A DNA stretch of 64,000 nt from an uncultured Eubacteriales bacterium (GCA_934457095.1 CAKSHJ010000006.1:1-64000); one strand, 5' to 3'; shown: positions 50,604 through 60,249, counted from the first letter of the stretch. Program-made: numbers and translations. The notes: a model not told the origin generated them from the sequence alone.

Positions 50604-51716
50604 CTATTTCACCGGTTGCTCGATTTGAATGTCATATTTACGGTAATATTCTTTAGTCTCCTCTACCTTATATACCTGACTTTTATGACGCTCCCACAGC
50701 ATGGTAAGCGGATACAGGTCGATCCAGATTTCGTTGTCACTCTCCTTTTGCGATTCATCAAAAATCAGCTGCATACCCAAATGCAAATGCGGAACCTCTA
50801 TGTTATTGGCGTTTTCCTTGGTGCTGTACCCCGTATGCCCTACATAACCAATCACATCTCCCGCTTTGACCTGCTTGCCTTCCTCCATGCCTTCCGCGTA
50901 GGGACGGTTTTGCCGCAAATGCGCATAATAATAGTACCGCATACCGTCTGAACTGCGAATCCCCAAACGCCAACCACCATATTGATTCCAACCAACTGCT
51001 TCTACCACGCCCGATTCAATTGCAATGACGGGGGTTCCGGTTTGCGCCATCAGGTCATGCCCCAAATGCTGCCGTTTATAACCATAACTGCGATTTGCAC
51101 CAAAGTCGTCGTAATGTTCAAAGGGGTAATTTTTTGCAATGGGCGAGTACGCGATTAAGCCGTAGCCCTTTTGCCAGACCGTTTCTCCGTTTTCGTCCTC
51201 GGCCTGCTGCTCATATTCCCCTACCATGCCGCTTAACACCGCAGCATAAGCCTCGCTGTAATAACCGTAATATTTCATGCCCTCGGTCAATTCCTCCATA
51301 GAATTGCCTTGCTGTAATTTTTGCAGCAAAGTATCCATATCCGTGCTTTTGTAACGACTGAAATCTCCGCCGTATTTTGCGCCCAGATATGCCAGTAAGT
51401 CAATCCAACTCACCTGCATCTGACCCTCTTGCGTATGACTTTTCACATCGGCCTGTAAAGCGCGTTCGAGCGCTGCGTAGGTTACATTGAACTCCACATA
51501 TTTGATAAAATCTTTCTTTTCCTCCGCTTGGGATTCTGCCGGCACTTCGCTTTCGCGCTCTTGGGCGGTAATCTCCTCCGGTTCGGAAACCAGCGGCGTT
51601 TCCGCTATTTGCGGTGTTTTCTGCCAAAATACTGCAATGCCCGTACCGACTGCAAACACACAAATACAACCGAGCAATGCGGCAATCAAATAACGCTTTT
51701 GTTTTTGTTGTATCAT
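50604..51716 (-). CDS. Membrane-anchored M23 family metallopeptidase
   Basis: A 370-residue protein. An N-terminal span (RYLIAALLGCICVFAVGTGI) anchors it, followed by an acidic linker, a helical region of about 140 residues and an M23 (LytM) domain. The zinc ligands are in RQHLGHDLMAQ (His and Asp) and VPHLHLGMQL. Such anchored M23 proteins in spore-formers include SpoIIQ and cell-elongation hydrolases; the large helical part differs from SpoIIQ, so I do not name it. CGGAGGAG precedes the ATG. Confidence 0.88.
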   Translation of the reverse strand: MIQQKQKRYLIAALLGCICVFAVGTGIAVFWQKTPQIAETPLVSEPEEITAQERESEVPAESQAEEKKDFIKYVEFNVTYAALERALQADVKSHTQEGQMQVSWIDLLAYLGAKYGGDFSRYKSTDMDTLLQKLQQGNSMEELTEGMKYYGYYSEAYAAVLSGMVGEYEQQAEDENGETVWQKGYGLIAYSPIAKNYPFEHYDDFGANRSYGYKRQHLGHDLMAQTGTPVIAIESGVVEAVGWNQYGGWRLGIRSSDGMRYYYYAHLRQNRPYAEGMEEGKQVKAGDVIGYVGHTGYSTKENANNIEVPHLHLGMQLIFDESQKESDNEIWIDLYPLTMLWERHKSQVYKVEETKEYYRKYDIQIEQPVK

Positions 51717-51776
51717 ATTTCTCCTCCGCTTTTGTCTATACTTATGAAGCGGAGAAGTAAAATATTTCTTTAAAAT

Positions 51777-51968
51777 TTACAAATCGTCTGCGTCTTGAAC
51801 AGGTCTTTCCTCATCATATGTCATGCCGGTATAACTGCCCAAAACATCGGAATAAATTGATTTTCTGTTGTGGGTTGTCTGCTGCACGCCGTGCATAGCG
51901 CAAACAATTTCCCGTGCCTTTTCTGCCGGAGTTTGTTTGGACGTTTTATTTTTAGGCTGCTTCATCAT
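51777..51968 (-). CDS. Small conserved-looking protein, unknown function
   Basis: A 63-residue protein from the first of two ATGs at 51968, behind CGGAGGG. The N-terminal third is basic (PKNKTSKQTPAEKAREI) and the C-terminal part reads SYTGMTYDEERPVQDADDL. Tails of the type GSYTG...PVQDADDL are familiar from small clostridial proteins of unknown role, though I cannot name a family. It lies 60 bases upstream of the M23 gene on the same strand, and the two could be one transcript. Confidence 0.7.
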   Translation of the reverse strand: MMKQPKNKTSKQTPAEKAREIVCAMHGVQQTTHNRKSIYSDVLGSYTGMTYDEERPVQDADDL

Positions 51969-52000
51969 GAATCCCTCCGTAAAATTGAAAAATAGGGTAA

Positions 52001-52042
52001 AAAGAATTCCCCTTTTATTATGGCGTAAAAGGGGAATTTTTA
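52001..52042. terminator. Terminator after the transketolase genes
   Basis: AATTCCCCTTTTA (52005-52017) pairs perfectly with TAAAAGGGGAATT (52026-52038), flanked by A- and T-runs. It can end the minus-strand transketolase transcript. The 230 bases between it and the transketolase stop show no supported gene. Confidence 0.8.
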
Positions 52043-52276
52043 TGAATTTACGGGAGTTAAAAAGCATTTACACGGCAGCTGCATTGCTTAAAATCACTCA
52101 TAATGAGCATAAATATGCAATGGAAAGATGATAGTAAACCCACATCATCTCTTATCATAAAATATAGCATATCTGTCGAAAACTGTCAAGTATTTTCACA
52201 TGAAAAGTATCTTTAAGATATTTGTGTAATTTTACCATAAAATTTTATGGAACATACCGTACATAGCAGTTACACT

Positions 52277-53209
52277 CTACCTTTTCAAGGCCATAACTTC
52301 CTGGGCAGCCTTCACAATATCCTCTGCTGTCATACGGTACTCTTTCTTTAAAAACGGCATTTTTCCCACTTGGCCGAAACGATCCTGTACGCCCACTGCT
52401 CTGAGCGGCGCCGGATATTCCTGCATCAGCACCTCGCACACGGCAGAGTTCAAACCGCCGATTACATTGTGGTTTTCCGCAACCACCACTGCGCCGGTTT
52501 TTTTAGCGCTTTCCACCACAACCTTGCGGTCAATCGGTTTTATGGTGTGTATATTTACAATTTCGGCATCAATACCCGCCTTTTGGAAAAGCGCATTGGC
52601 TTTCAGCGTTTCCTGCACCATAATGCCACTGCAAAATACCGTAACATCCTTGCCTTTTTTCAGGTAATCCGCGGTGAACAAATCAAATCGGTAGTCCGGC
52701 GCGGTAAAGACATCGTCAATGGCTTTGCGGAACATGCGAATATAAACCGGCCCGTTATGCGCCACGATTTGCGGCAAAGCCTGTTGTAATTGTACCGTAT
52801 CCACCGGCTCAAAAATAACCAGTTCCGGAATGGAACGCAGAACCCCAATATCTTCCATGCTCATGTGCGTACCGCCGTTGAATTCTGCGGCAATACCGGG
52901 GTCGCTGCCTATAATTTTCACATTCTGCTTTGCGTACGCAATGGAAATGGCAATCTGGTCGCAAATTCTGCGGGAGGCAAACGGCGTAAATGAGGTAATA
53001 AACGGAATAAAACCATAGCTGCTCATACCGGCGGCTATGCTTGTCATATTCTGCTCGGCAATGCCCACATCAAAGGCGCGGTCTGGGTATTTTTTACGCA
53101 ACGGAAAGGTGCCGTTGGGTTTTGCAAGGTCGGCATCTATCACCACAATATTTTCATTTTCGGCCATCATTTGGTCTAAGCATTGGCATAACATCTGACG
53201 CATCTCCAT
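52277..53209 (-). CDS. Transketolase, C-terminal subunit
   Basis: A 310-residue protein equal to the pyrimidine-binding and C-terminal domains of transketolase. It begins MEMRQMLCQCLDQM and has DADLAKPNGT, FDVGIAEQNMTSIAAGM with the catalytic Glu, and IRMFRKAI. It must pair with the N-terminal subunit encoded just upstream. The ATG at 53209 lies behind GGGGGG, four bases after that gene ends. Such split transketolases are common in Firmicutes. It works in the pentose phosphate route or in a related sugar pathway. Confidence 0.92.
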   Translation of the reverse strand: MEMRQMLCQCLDQMMAENENIVVIDADLAKPNGTFPLRKKYPDRAFDVGIAEQNMTSIAAGMSSYGFIPFITSFTPFASRRICDQIAISIAYAKQNVKIIGSDPGIAAEFNGGTHMSMEDIGVLRSIPELVIFEPVDTVQLQQALPQIVAHNGPVYIRMFRKAIDDVFTAPDYRFDLFTADYLKKGKDVTVFCSGIMVQETLKANALFQKAGIDAEIVNIHTIKPIDRKVVVESAKKTGAVVVAENHNVIGGLNSAVCEVLMQEYPAPLRAVGVQDRFGQVGKMPFLKKEYRMTAEDIVKAAQEVMALKR

Positions 53210-53213
53210 ACCG

Positions 53214-54026
53214 TTATTCCCCCCTAATCTCTGCAATGGCGGCATCCATTTGCTCTTTGGTAATCGGAATGCTGTGGTTGCCAAAGCCCAGCTCCTCAAT
53301 GAATTTTACACCCTTGCCCTTTACGGTTTTTAACAGAATCATGCTGGGCATATCGGCCTGCTTTGCCTGCGTAACCGCATCGTCAATGGCCTTTAAATCG
53401 TGACCATTTTCCAATACGATGGTATTCCAACCAAAGGCACGCCATTTCTCGGCAAGGTCACCTAAATCGCAAATATCTGTCAAATCTCCGTCGATTTGCA
53501 TATTGTTGTAGTCGGTAAAGGCGATTATATTGTTTAATTTGCGGGCAGCGCCAAACATAGCAGCCTCCCAAATCTGCCCCTCCTGACTCTCACCATCACC
53601 GATTATCGTATAAACCGTAGCGCCGTCTTTGCGAATTTTGGAAGCTATTGCAATGCCTACCGCACAGGAAAACCCCTGCCCTAAAGAGCCGGTCGTCATA
53701 TCAATACCCGGGGTACGGTTCATATCACAGTGACTGGGCAAATTGGTACCGGACTGATTCAAAGTCAACAGCCAATCCTTGGAGAAATACCCCTTATGAG
53801 CCAGCATGGCATACACCGCCGGACCGCTGTGCCCTTTTGAGACCACCAAACGGTCTCTGCCCTGTTTTTGGGGGTTTTGGGGGTCGATTCTCATATGACG
53901 CTCGTACAGTACAACCAGCAGCTCTACAATGGACAAGCTACCCCCGATGTGCCCAACACCCAGCGTTCCGATGGTTTTCACTACATCGGCACGTACCTCG
54001 GCGCAAATTTTTTTTAAATCCCGCAT
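53214..54026 (-). CDS. Transketolase, N-terminal subunit
   Basis: A 270-residue thiamine-diphosphate-binding half. VGHIGGSLSIVELLVVLY, SKGHSGPAVYAML and the TPP motif GDGESQEGQIWEAAMFG with downstream DYNNMQIDG are intact. The GHxGxxL and SKGH His residues that position the substrate are present. AACGGGAGG precedes the ATG. The pair lies downstream of the exporter genes with a 77-base gap, so a shared transcript is possible but unproven. Confidence 0.93.
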   Translation of the reverse strand: MRDLKKICAEVRADVVKTIGTLGVGHIGGSLSIVELLVVLYERHMRIDPQNPQKQGRDRLVVSKGHSGPAVYAMLAHKGYFSKDWLLTLNQSGTNLPSHCDMNRTPGIDMTTGSLGQGFSCAVGIAIASKIRKDGATVYTIIGDGESQEGQIWEAAMFGAARKLNNIIAFTDYNNMQIDGDLTDICDLGDLAEKWRAFGWNTIVLENGHDLKAIDDAVTQAKQADMPSMILLKTVKGKGVKFIEELGFGNHSIPITKEQMDAAIAEIRGE

Positions 54027-54103
54027 AATTACCTCCCGTTACACACGCATAAACATGCAATTTTTGCCGTTTTTCTTTATTATAGCGTAAATAAAATAAA
54101 AAA

Positions 54104-55870
54104 TCAAACGCCGTCGGTTATGGGCTCTGTTTGTGTAAATTGGCTGCGGTATAACTTGGCATAAAGGCCGTTTTGAGCGAGTAACTGCGCATGGTTTCCC
54201 TGTTCGATAACCCTGCCCTTTTGCATGACCAAAATGGTTGTGGCATGCTGTATGGTGGACAAACGGTGCGCGACAATAAAGCTGGTTCTTCCTTGCATTA
54301 TGCTCTCGAAAGCTGCCTGTACCCTGCGTTCGGTACGCGTATCAATGCTGCTGGTAGCTTCGTCCAGAATCAGCATTGGCGGACTGAGTAGCATAACCCT
54401 TGCAATAGACAAAAGCTGTTTTTGTCCCTGTGAAAGATTGCCGCCGTCCTCGGCAACAAGCGTTTGGTAGCCATTTGGCAACTGCATAATAAAATCATGT
54501 GCAAACGCCGCTTTTGCAGCATTTACCACCTCTTGTTCGGTGGCGTTCGGCTTACCGTAGGCAATATTTTCAAAAATCGTACCGTGATATAGCCAGGTAT
54601 CTTGCAGCACCATTCCGAATTGCCGCCGCCAGCTGTTGCGCGTAATTTGCGTAACGGATTGTCCGTCTATGAAAATTTCGCCGCTATTTGCCGGATAGAA
54701 GCGCATCAACAAATTGATAAGCGTTGTTTTACCACAGCCGGTAGGACCCACAATTGCAATGCGGTCGCCCGGGTTTACATGCAGGTTGAAATCTTCAATT
54801 AATGGTGCGTCCGGCGCATACGAAAAATATAAATGCGCAATATCAATCTCTCCGCGACAATTTGTCAGCACAGTGGCGTCAACGCTGTCGGGTTGTTCGG
54901 CGGTTTCGTCCAAAAAAGCAAACAAACGCTGCGCCGAAGCCACTGCCGTCTGTATTTGCGGAATTACGCCGGTTACCTCATTAAAGGGCTTGGTATATTG
55001 GTTTGCATAGGTTAAAAAGGAGGTAATTCCGCCAACGGTAAGCGAAACCGGCACGCCGGTCACTGCACAAAGCGATCCTACTACCGCAACAGCGGCATAT
55101 ACCAAATTATTAACAAAGCGCGTAGACGGCCCGGAAAGGGATGAATAAAACTGCGCTTTTTGGCCGTGCATCTGCAATTCCTCATTCAAAGCGCAGAATT
55201 CCGCAAAGCTATGCTCCTCACGGGAAAAGACCTTGACCAACTTTTGGTTGCCCAGCATTTCTTCCACATAGCCGCTCAATTGCCCTTGTATGGCCTGCTG
55301 CCGCACAAACATTTTATGCGAACGCTTGGCAATAAACATGGCCGCAAACAAAGAAAGCGGCGTAATCAGCACCACCACCAGCGTAATCAGCGGGCTGATG
55401 CCCAACATAAACACTATGGTACCTAAAATGGTCACAATGCCTGTAAAAAATTGCGTAAAGCTTTGCAAAAGCCCATCGGCCACCTGGTCAACATCATTCA
55501 CAAGGCGACTAATCAAATCGCCGTGAGGGTGCGCATCCAAATATTTCAGCGGCAGCGTATTCAATTTGCGATAAGCGTCTATGCGTATATCTCTTGCGGT
55601 CAAATAGGTCAAACGGTTCACGCAATGCGCCATTACCCATTGAAATACCATGGAAACCGCAATGGTTGCCGATAAAATGCATATCGTCTGCAAAATTACG
55701 GTGTAATGCACCGCACGGTAGCCAAGCATCTGGTCCACCGCGCGGCCGATTAAAACAGGACCGTAAAGCGTTAAAGAAATTTGCAGCACGGCACTGAAAA
55801 TTGCACCCCATAAAAAACGGCGATACGGTCTGCAATAAGCCAGCATACGCTTGAATACCGAAAGTTTCAT
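54104..55870 (-). CDS. ABC exporter half with intact catalytic site (second pair)
   Basis: A 588-residue half transporter of standard size: six spans in the first 310 residues, then the ATPase domain with Walker A PTGCGKTT (near 378), signature NLSQGQKQLL and Walker B LILDEATSSID with the catalytic Glu. It starts 15 bases after the end of its partner. GGGAGG precedes the ATG. Its pattern (LSQGQ, DEATSSID) mirrors the second protein of the exporter at 38.7 kb, so the two loci are likely paralogous pairs. Cargo unknown. Confidence 0.93.
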   Translation of the reverse strand: MKLSVFKRMLAYCRPYRRFLWGAIFSAVLQISLTLYGPVLIGRAVDQMLGYRAVHYTVILQTICILSATIAVSMVFQWVMAHCVNRLTYLTARDIRIDAYRKLNTLPLKYLDAHPHGDLISRLVNDVDQVADGLLQSFTQFFTGIVTILGTIVFMLGISPLITLVVVLITPLSLFAAMFIAKRSHKMFVRQQAIQGQLSGYVEEMLGNQKLVKVFSREEHSFAEFCALNEELQMHGQKAQFYSSLSGPSTRFVNNLVYAAVAVVGSLCAVTGVPVSLTVGGITSFLTYANQYTKPFNEVTGVIPQIQTAVASAQRLFAFLDETAEQPDSVDATVLTNCRGEIDIAHLYFSYAPDAPLIEDFNLHVNPGDRIAIVGPTGCGKTTLINLLMRFYPANSGEIFIDGQSVTQITRNSWRRQFGMVLQDTWLYHGTIFENIAYGKPNATEQEVVNAAKAAFAHDFIMQLPNGYQTLVAEDGGNLSQGQKQLLSIARVMLLSPPMLILDEATSSIDTRTERRVQAAFESIMQGRTSFIVAHRLSTIQHATTILVMQKGRVIEQGNHAQLLAQNGLYAKLYRSQFTQTEPITDGV

Positions 55871-55885
55871 GCAATTCCTCCCGCC

Positions 55886-57616
55886 TTATAGCTCGCTCTC
55901 CTGCATTTGAGACAAGCAAATTTCTTTGTAAACCGGGCAATTTTCAAGCAAGGCCTCATGGGTGCCCATACCCACAATATGTCCCTTGTCCAACACAAGA
56001 ATCCGGTCGGCATGGCGTATACTGTTTGCCCGCTGAGACACCAGCAATACCGTCATATCTGCGGTTTCCTTTGCAATGGCCGCCCGCAATTTTGCGTCCG
56101 TTGCATAGTCAAGAGCGCTGGCACTGTCGTCTAAAATTAAAATTTCCGGCTCTCTCACCAGTGCACGGGCAATCGTTAAACGCTGCCGTTGCCCACCCGA
56201 AAAATTAGCCCCGCCTTGACTGACCGGCGTTTGCAGACCGTTGGGCAAACGGCTTACAAATTCATATGCCTGGGCAATTTGCAAAGCCTTTTCCATTTGT
56301 GCGGCGGTAGCGGTGTCGTTGCCCCATTTTAAATTGCTTTCAATGGTACCGGAAAATAATACTGCGCGCTGCGGTACTATCCCAATCTGTTGCCGAAGCT
56401 GCGCAAATGGGTACTGCCGCACATCTACGCCGTCAATGAATACCGTTCCCTCGGTCGGGTCATAAAATCGAGGAATCAGACTGACTAAGGTCGATTTTCC
56501 TGAACCAGTACCGCCGATAATCCCCACCGTTTCTCCTCTTGCAACACGGAAATTCACATGATAAAGCGTGCCTTGACTGGCTTTTGCGTCATAGGAAAAG
56601 TTTACATGGTCAAATAGAATTTTTGGTGCGGCGGCATGAACCGCAACGGACGTATGCCTGGTTTCGGTTATACAGGGCTGCGTGATTAAAATTTCGTTTA
56701 CACGTGCCGCCGAAGCTGCTGCTTTTGTGAAAATCACCACCAAATTGGCAACGATAATCAGCGCAAGCAAGGTCTGCGTCATGTAATTAACCAGAGCAAT
56801 AATATGCCCCTGTGTAACTTCTCCGCTATCCACCCGATAGCCGCCAAACCACAAAATCGCAACAATCGCTAAGTTCACCACCGCATAGGTCAGCGGGTTG
56901 AGCAGCGCAGTTAATTTTCCAACTAAAATTGCGGTATGCGCCTGTTCTTTGGCAGCCTGTTCAAAACGCTGCTGTTCATGCTCCTGCTTTGCAAAAGCGC
57001 GAATTACTCTCGCTCCGGAAAGTCCCTCTCTTGCAATCAGGGAAATGCTGTCAAGCTTTTGCTGAGATTTCTTGTAAAACGGTATGGAACAAGACATCAC
57101 CATATATAAAATGAAGGCAATCAGCGGGGTTGCAAGCAGCAAAATCAAGCCCAATTTCCAGTCTAACAGCAATGCGGCAATCATAGCGCCCAACGCCAAA
57201 AACGGTGCGCGGATCACCAAACGAATGAGCATACTGACTGCAAGCTGTAATTGATTGATATCATTGGTCATGCGGGTAATCAAAGACGGCGTACCAAAAC
57301 GGTCAATCTCTCTGTGAGAAAACGTATTGATTTTCTCATACATTGCTCCCCTTACACTTGTGCCAAAGCCCATAGACGCAACCGCACTGAATTTTTGACA
57401 AACCAGCGTAGTACAAAGCCCTACAATGCCTAAAGCCAACAATACCACACCCATTTGCCAAACATAGGTCAGGTTTCCCTGTCTTACGCCATTGTCAATC
57501 ATAGAGGCGGTTACAACCGGCACAATTAATTCAAATACCGCCTCAATCAGCTTAAACGCCGGACCTAATATTACATATACACGATACTTCTTTAAATACG
57601 GCAAAAATCGAAGCAT
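55886..57616 (-). CDS. ABC exporter half with degenerate catalytic site (second pair)
   Basis: A 576-residue half transporter. The ATPase domain has Walker A GTGSGKST (near 367), signature NFSGGQRQRL and Walker B ILILDDSASALD, where Asp replaces the catalytic Glu. It is therefore the degenerate-site partner of the heterodimer. Unlike its counterpart at 36.4 kb it has no large outer loop. AAGGAAATGATG precedes the ATG. No MarR gene is next to this pair. Confidence 0.92.
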   Translation of the reverse strand: MLRFLPYLKKYRVYVILGPAFKLIEAVFELIVPVVTASMIDNGVRQGNLTYVWQMGVVLLALGIVGLCTTLVCQKFSAVASMGFGTSVRGAMYEKINTFSHREIDRFGTPSLITRMTNDINQLQLAVSMLIRLVIRAPFLALGAMIAALLLDWKLGLILLLATPLIAFILYMVMSCSIPFYKKSQQKLDSISLIAREGLSGARVIRAFAKQEHEQQRFEQAAKEQAHTAILVGKLTALLNPLTYAVVNLAIVAILWFGGYRVDSGEVTQGHIIALVNYMTQTLLALIIVANLVVIFTKAAASAARVNEILITQPCITETRHTSVAVHAAAPKILFDHVNFSYDAKASQGTLYHVNFRVARGETVGIIGGTGSGKSTLVSLIPRFYDPTEGTVFIDGVDVRQYPFAQLRQQIGIVPQRAVLFSGTIESNLKWGNDTATAAQMEKALQIAQAYEFVSRLPNGLQTPVSQGGANFSGGQRQRLTIARALVREPEILILDDSASALDYATDAKLRAAIAKETADMTVLLVSQRANSIRHADRILVLDKGHIVGMGTHEALLENCPVYKEICLSQMQESEL

Positions 57617-57676
57617 GTCATCATTTCCTTATTTTTTCAGCATTTACTTTAGTATACCATAATTCTCTGCAATATA

Positions 57677-57708
57677 AAACAGCCTTGCCCAAAACAAAGC
57701 TGTTTTCA
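57677..57708. terminator. Weak hairpin between the exporter and radA regions
   Basis: AAAACAGC pairs with GCTGTTTT around a partly paired loop, with only short T-runs. It could end transcripts from radA on the minus strand. Confidence 0.45.
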
Positions 57709-57770
57709 TGTATCATTTGGCGCAAAAGCACAAATACTATGTATAACAAAATGTTGAGGTGAAATCCGTT

Positions 57771-57998
57771 ATGCACAGTATGATTCCCTGTTCTGCCGAT
57801 TGCGTTTACCAAAAAGACGGCTACTGCAATCTAGACGCTCCCGCGATTGTAACCAATACCTCTAAAACCGGATGCGTACATCGCATTCAACTGAAAGATA
57901 ACGCTTCAAAACAGATGCTTCCTAACCCTGCGCCGCCTCAAAAGCTTCCTTTACCCGCTTTACGCCAACCACATTCATGCCGCCCGTATCAAGGGTAA
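57771..57998 (+). CDS. DUF1540 small Cys-rich protein
   Basis: A 75-residue protein from the ATG at 57771 behind GAGGTGAAATCC. It has the DUF1540 pattern of four Cys and a His: IPCSADCVYQKDGYCNLD and KTGCVHRI. The family is small, probably metal-binding, and common in spore-forming Firmicutes; its role is unknown. The last 25 codons run antisense to the 3' end of radA (57922-57998), and the Pro-rich tail PAPPQKLPLPALRQP may have arisen by read-through into that gene. Confidence 0.75.
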   Translation: MHSMIPCSADCVYQKDGYCNLDAPAIVTNTSKTGCVHRIQLKDNASKQMLPNPAPPQKLPLPALRQPHSCRPYQG

Positions 57999-59295
57999 TT
58001 TGCTTTAAATTATGGTACGGCACAATGCAGGTTTCAAAGCCCAAACGCATGGCCTCCGCAATGCGTGCATTAATATGGCTTACCGAACGTAATTCTCCTG
58101 CAAGACCTAATTCTCCGAATACCAAACAATTTTCGGCAATCGGTATATCCTTTAAACTCGAAACCAACGCCATAGCAACCGCCAAATCCACAGCCGGTTC
58201 ATCCAGACGTAAGCCGCCCACTACATTAATATAGGCGTCCAAATTGGAAAAATAATATCCGGCGCGTTTTTCCAGAACAGCCAGCAATAAAAACATCCGA
58301 TTATGGTCAAAGCCAGTGGCCATACGGCGGGGATTGCCAAACCCGGTGGTAGAAGCCAACCCTTGAATCTCGGCTAAAATCGGGCGCGAACCCTCCATAA
58401 CGCAGGTGACGCAAGTACCCGCAGTATGCTGCGGTCTGCCGGCCAGCAACGCCTTAGACGGATTTTCAACTTCCGTCAAACCATTTTCGGTCATATCAAA
58501 TACGCCAATTTCGTTGGTAGAACCAAAACGGTTTTTCACCGCTCGTAAAATACGGTAAGAATTATGCCTGTCTCCCTCAAAATATAAAACTGCGTCCACA
58601 ATATGCTCCAGCGCCTTCGGACCTGCAATCGCACCTTCCTTAGTCACATGCCCCACCACCAGCGCCGGAATCTCCAACTCCTTTGCCGTGCGCATGATGG
58701 CATTGGTGCATTCCCGAATCTGCGTAATACTTCCCGGCGATGAGGCAATGTCAGTTAAATTCATCGTCTGTATCGAATCTATGATAAAAATATCGGGCTT
58801 TAATACCCGTACCTGCTCCAAAATCCCCTGCATGTCCGTTTCAGCAAGCAGAGAAATCTGTGCAGCGGTAACGCCCAAACGACAGGCTCTCAACTTAATT
58901 TGCCGCACAGATTCCTCTCCTGAAATATATAAAATATGTAGTTTATCACCAAGCTGCTGGCATAATTGCAATAAAATCGTAGACTTACCAATGCCGGGGT
59001 CTCCACTAATCAGCACCAGAGAGCCTTTTACCAGACCGCCGCCCAATACACGGTCAAATTCCGTAATGCCGGTTTGATAGCGCTGCTCCTGTGTACTGTC
59101 AATTTCGTGGAGGCCAATCGGTCTTGCAACTACGCCGTTATATGAGGCCACAGCTCGCTTTGCAGCGGGAGCCGTACTGCGCATTTCCTCTTCCATGGTA
59201 TTCCATTCCCCACAGCCGGGACATTTTCCATACCATTTTGCGGACTCAAAGCCGCACTGGGCACAAACATACTGTACTTTCGTTTTTGAGGCCAT
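57922..59295 (-). CDS. radA: DNA repair ATPase RadA (Sms)
   Basis: A 457-residue protein with a C4 zinc finger at the start (VCAQCGF and CPGCGEW), Walker A SGDPGIGKSTILLQ, the RadA signature KNRFGSTNEIGVF, and a Lon-like C-terminal domain. It helps branch migration in homologous recombination. GGGGAG precedes the ATG. Its 3' end overlaps the convergent DUF1540 gene by 77 bases. Confidence 0.96.
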   Translation of the reverse strand: MASKTKVQYVCAQCGFESAKWYGKCPGCGEWNTMEEEMRSTAPAAKRAVASYNGVVARPIGLHEIDSTQEQRYQTGITEFDRVLGGGLVKGSLVLISGDPGIGKSTILLQLCQQLGDKLHILYISGEESVRQIKLRACRLGVTAAQISLLAETDMQGILEQVRVLKPDIFIIDSIQTMNLTDIASSPGSITQIRECTNAIMRTAKELEIPALVVGHVTKEGAIAGPKALEHIVDAVLYFEGDRHNSYRILRAVKNRFGSTNEIGVFDMTENGLTEVENPSKALLAGRPQHTAGTCVTCVMEGSRPILAEIQGLASTTGFGNPRRMATGFDHNRMFLLLAVLEKRAGYYFSNLDAYINVVGGLRLDEPAVDLAVAMALVSSLKDIPIAENCLVFGELGLAGELRSVSHINARIAEAMRLGFETCIVPYHNLKQITLDTGGMNVVGVKRVKEAFEAAQG

Positions 59296-59380
59296 CTCAA
59301 AAGCTCCCCTCTAAAAATATAATATGCTATTATTATACCCCAGCTCTCACAACGTTGCAAGCGCACCCATACTCAAAAAA

Positions 59381-60142
59381 TTATGTCGGTAAGGCAACCT
59401 CGGTCTGCTCTCCGTTAAAATATGCCACAATTCCGTCAAAAATAGCCACCGCCATTTTATCTTGGTATTCGGTGGTTTTCAGCAATTGCGCCTCTTCGGG
59501 GTTACTCAAAAAGCCGCACTCCACCAATACGGCGGGAACCTTAGAATGCCACAACAAATAAATGGACTGTGTTGCCGGTTTAATTTCGCGTTTATTCTCT
59601 GGCTGGAGCTGTTGCACCACACAGGTTTGAATCTGCGCAGCAAGCTGTTGACTTCCGGAGGCATTGGGAGAATAAAATACCTGCGTTCCGTTATATTGTG
59701 ACTCGGAAAAATGATTTTGATGGATGCTCACAAAAGTACAATCCGGTGTATTTTCAATAAATTTCAAGCGGTTTTTAATGTCGGAGGCCTTTCGCTGCTT
59801 CACGGTCGCCAAATTCGGGTCGTTTACGGCAACATCCGTCTCCCGAATCATCTTCACCTCGAACCCGGCAGAAACCAATAACTCCCGCAAACGCAGTGCC
59901 ACCGCCAAATTGATGTCTTTTTCCATCGTTCCGTCCTTAGAGGAGGTGCCACCGTCCTCGCCGCCATGCCCGGCATCTAATACAATGGTATGAGGAGTCA
60001 AACCCACCCCGGCGTTGACGCTTTTAGTCGCCGGCATCGCCAAGCAAAACGCACCTACAATCACGGTAATCACACAGCCCAACAAAATACACGGCAAAAA
60101 ATACGGCCGTTTTAGCCATTGTCTTATCATTTTCAATTGCAT
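59381..60142 (-). CDS. cwlD: N-acetylmuramoyl-L-alanine amidase CwlD
   Basis: A protein of about 253 residues with an N-terminal membrane span (YFLPCILLGCVITVIVGAFC) and an Amidase_3 domain: IVLDAGHGGEDGG with the zinc His, Glu in GTMEKDINLAVALRLRELL, SIHQNHF with the second His, and VLVECGFLSNPEEAQLL with the catalytic Glu. Length and the short anchor match CwlD, which makes muramic-delta-lactam in spore cortex so that germination enzymes can act. The start is uncertain among GTG 60145, ATG 60142 and ATG 60130. Its upstream neighbour is a wall protein. Confidence 0.85.
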   Translation of the reverse strand: MQLKMIRQWLKRPYFLPCILLGCVITVIVGAFCLAMPATKSVNAGVGLTPHTIVLDAGHGGEDGGTSSKDGTMEKDINLAVALRLRELLVSAGFEVKMIRETDVAVNDPNLATVKQRKASDIKNRLKFIENTPDCTFVSIHQNHFSESQYNGTQVFYSPNASGSQQLAAQIQTCVVQQLQPENKREIKPATQSIYLLWHSKVPAVLVECGFLSNPEEAQLLKTTEYQDKMAVAIFDGIVAYFNGEQTEVALPT

Positions 60143-60184
60143 CACCCGCTAAACTATATGTGCATATACATCGAGATATACAAC

Positions 60185-60216
60185 AAAAAAGCCGACTCCA
60201 AATCGGAATCGACTTT
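60185..60216 (-). terminator. Terminator after the beta-helix wall protein
   Basis: On the minus strand AAGTCGATTCC pairs with GGAGTCGGCTT (with G-U pairs), followed by TTTTGTTG. Confidence 0.75.
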
Positions 60217-60249
60217 TGAGGCATTTCTATTAGAAGAAAGAGGAGTAAA

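Noticed and set aside
52042..52131. Possible 29-residue peptide behind AAAAGGGG
   Set aside because: The apparent ribosome site is the right arm of a terminator hairpin, so it is probably chance.
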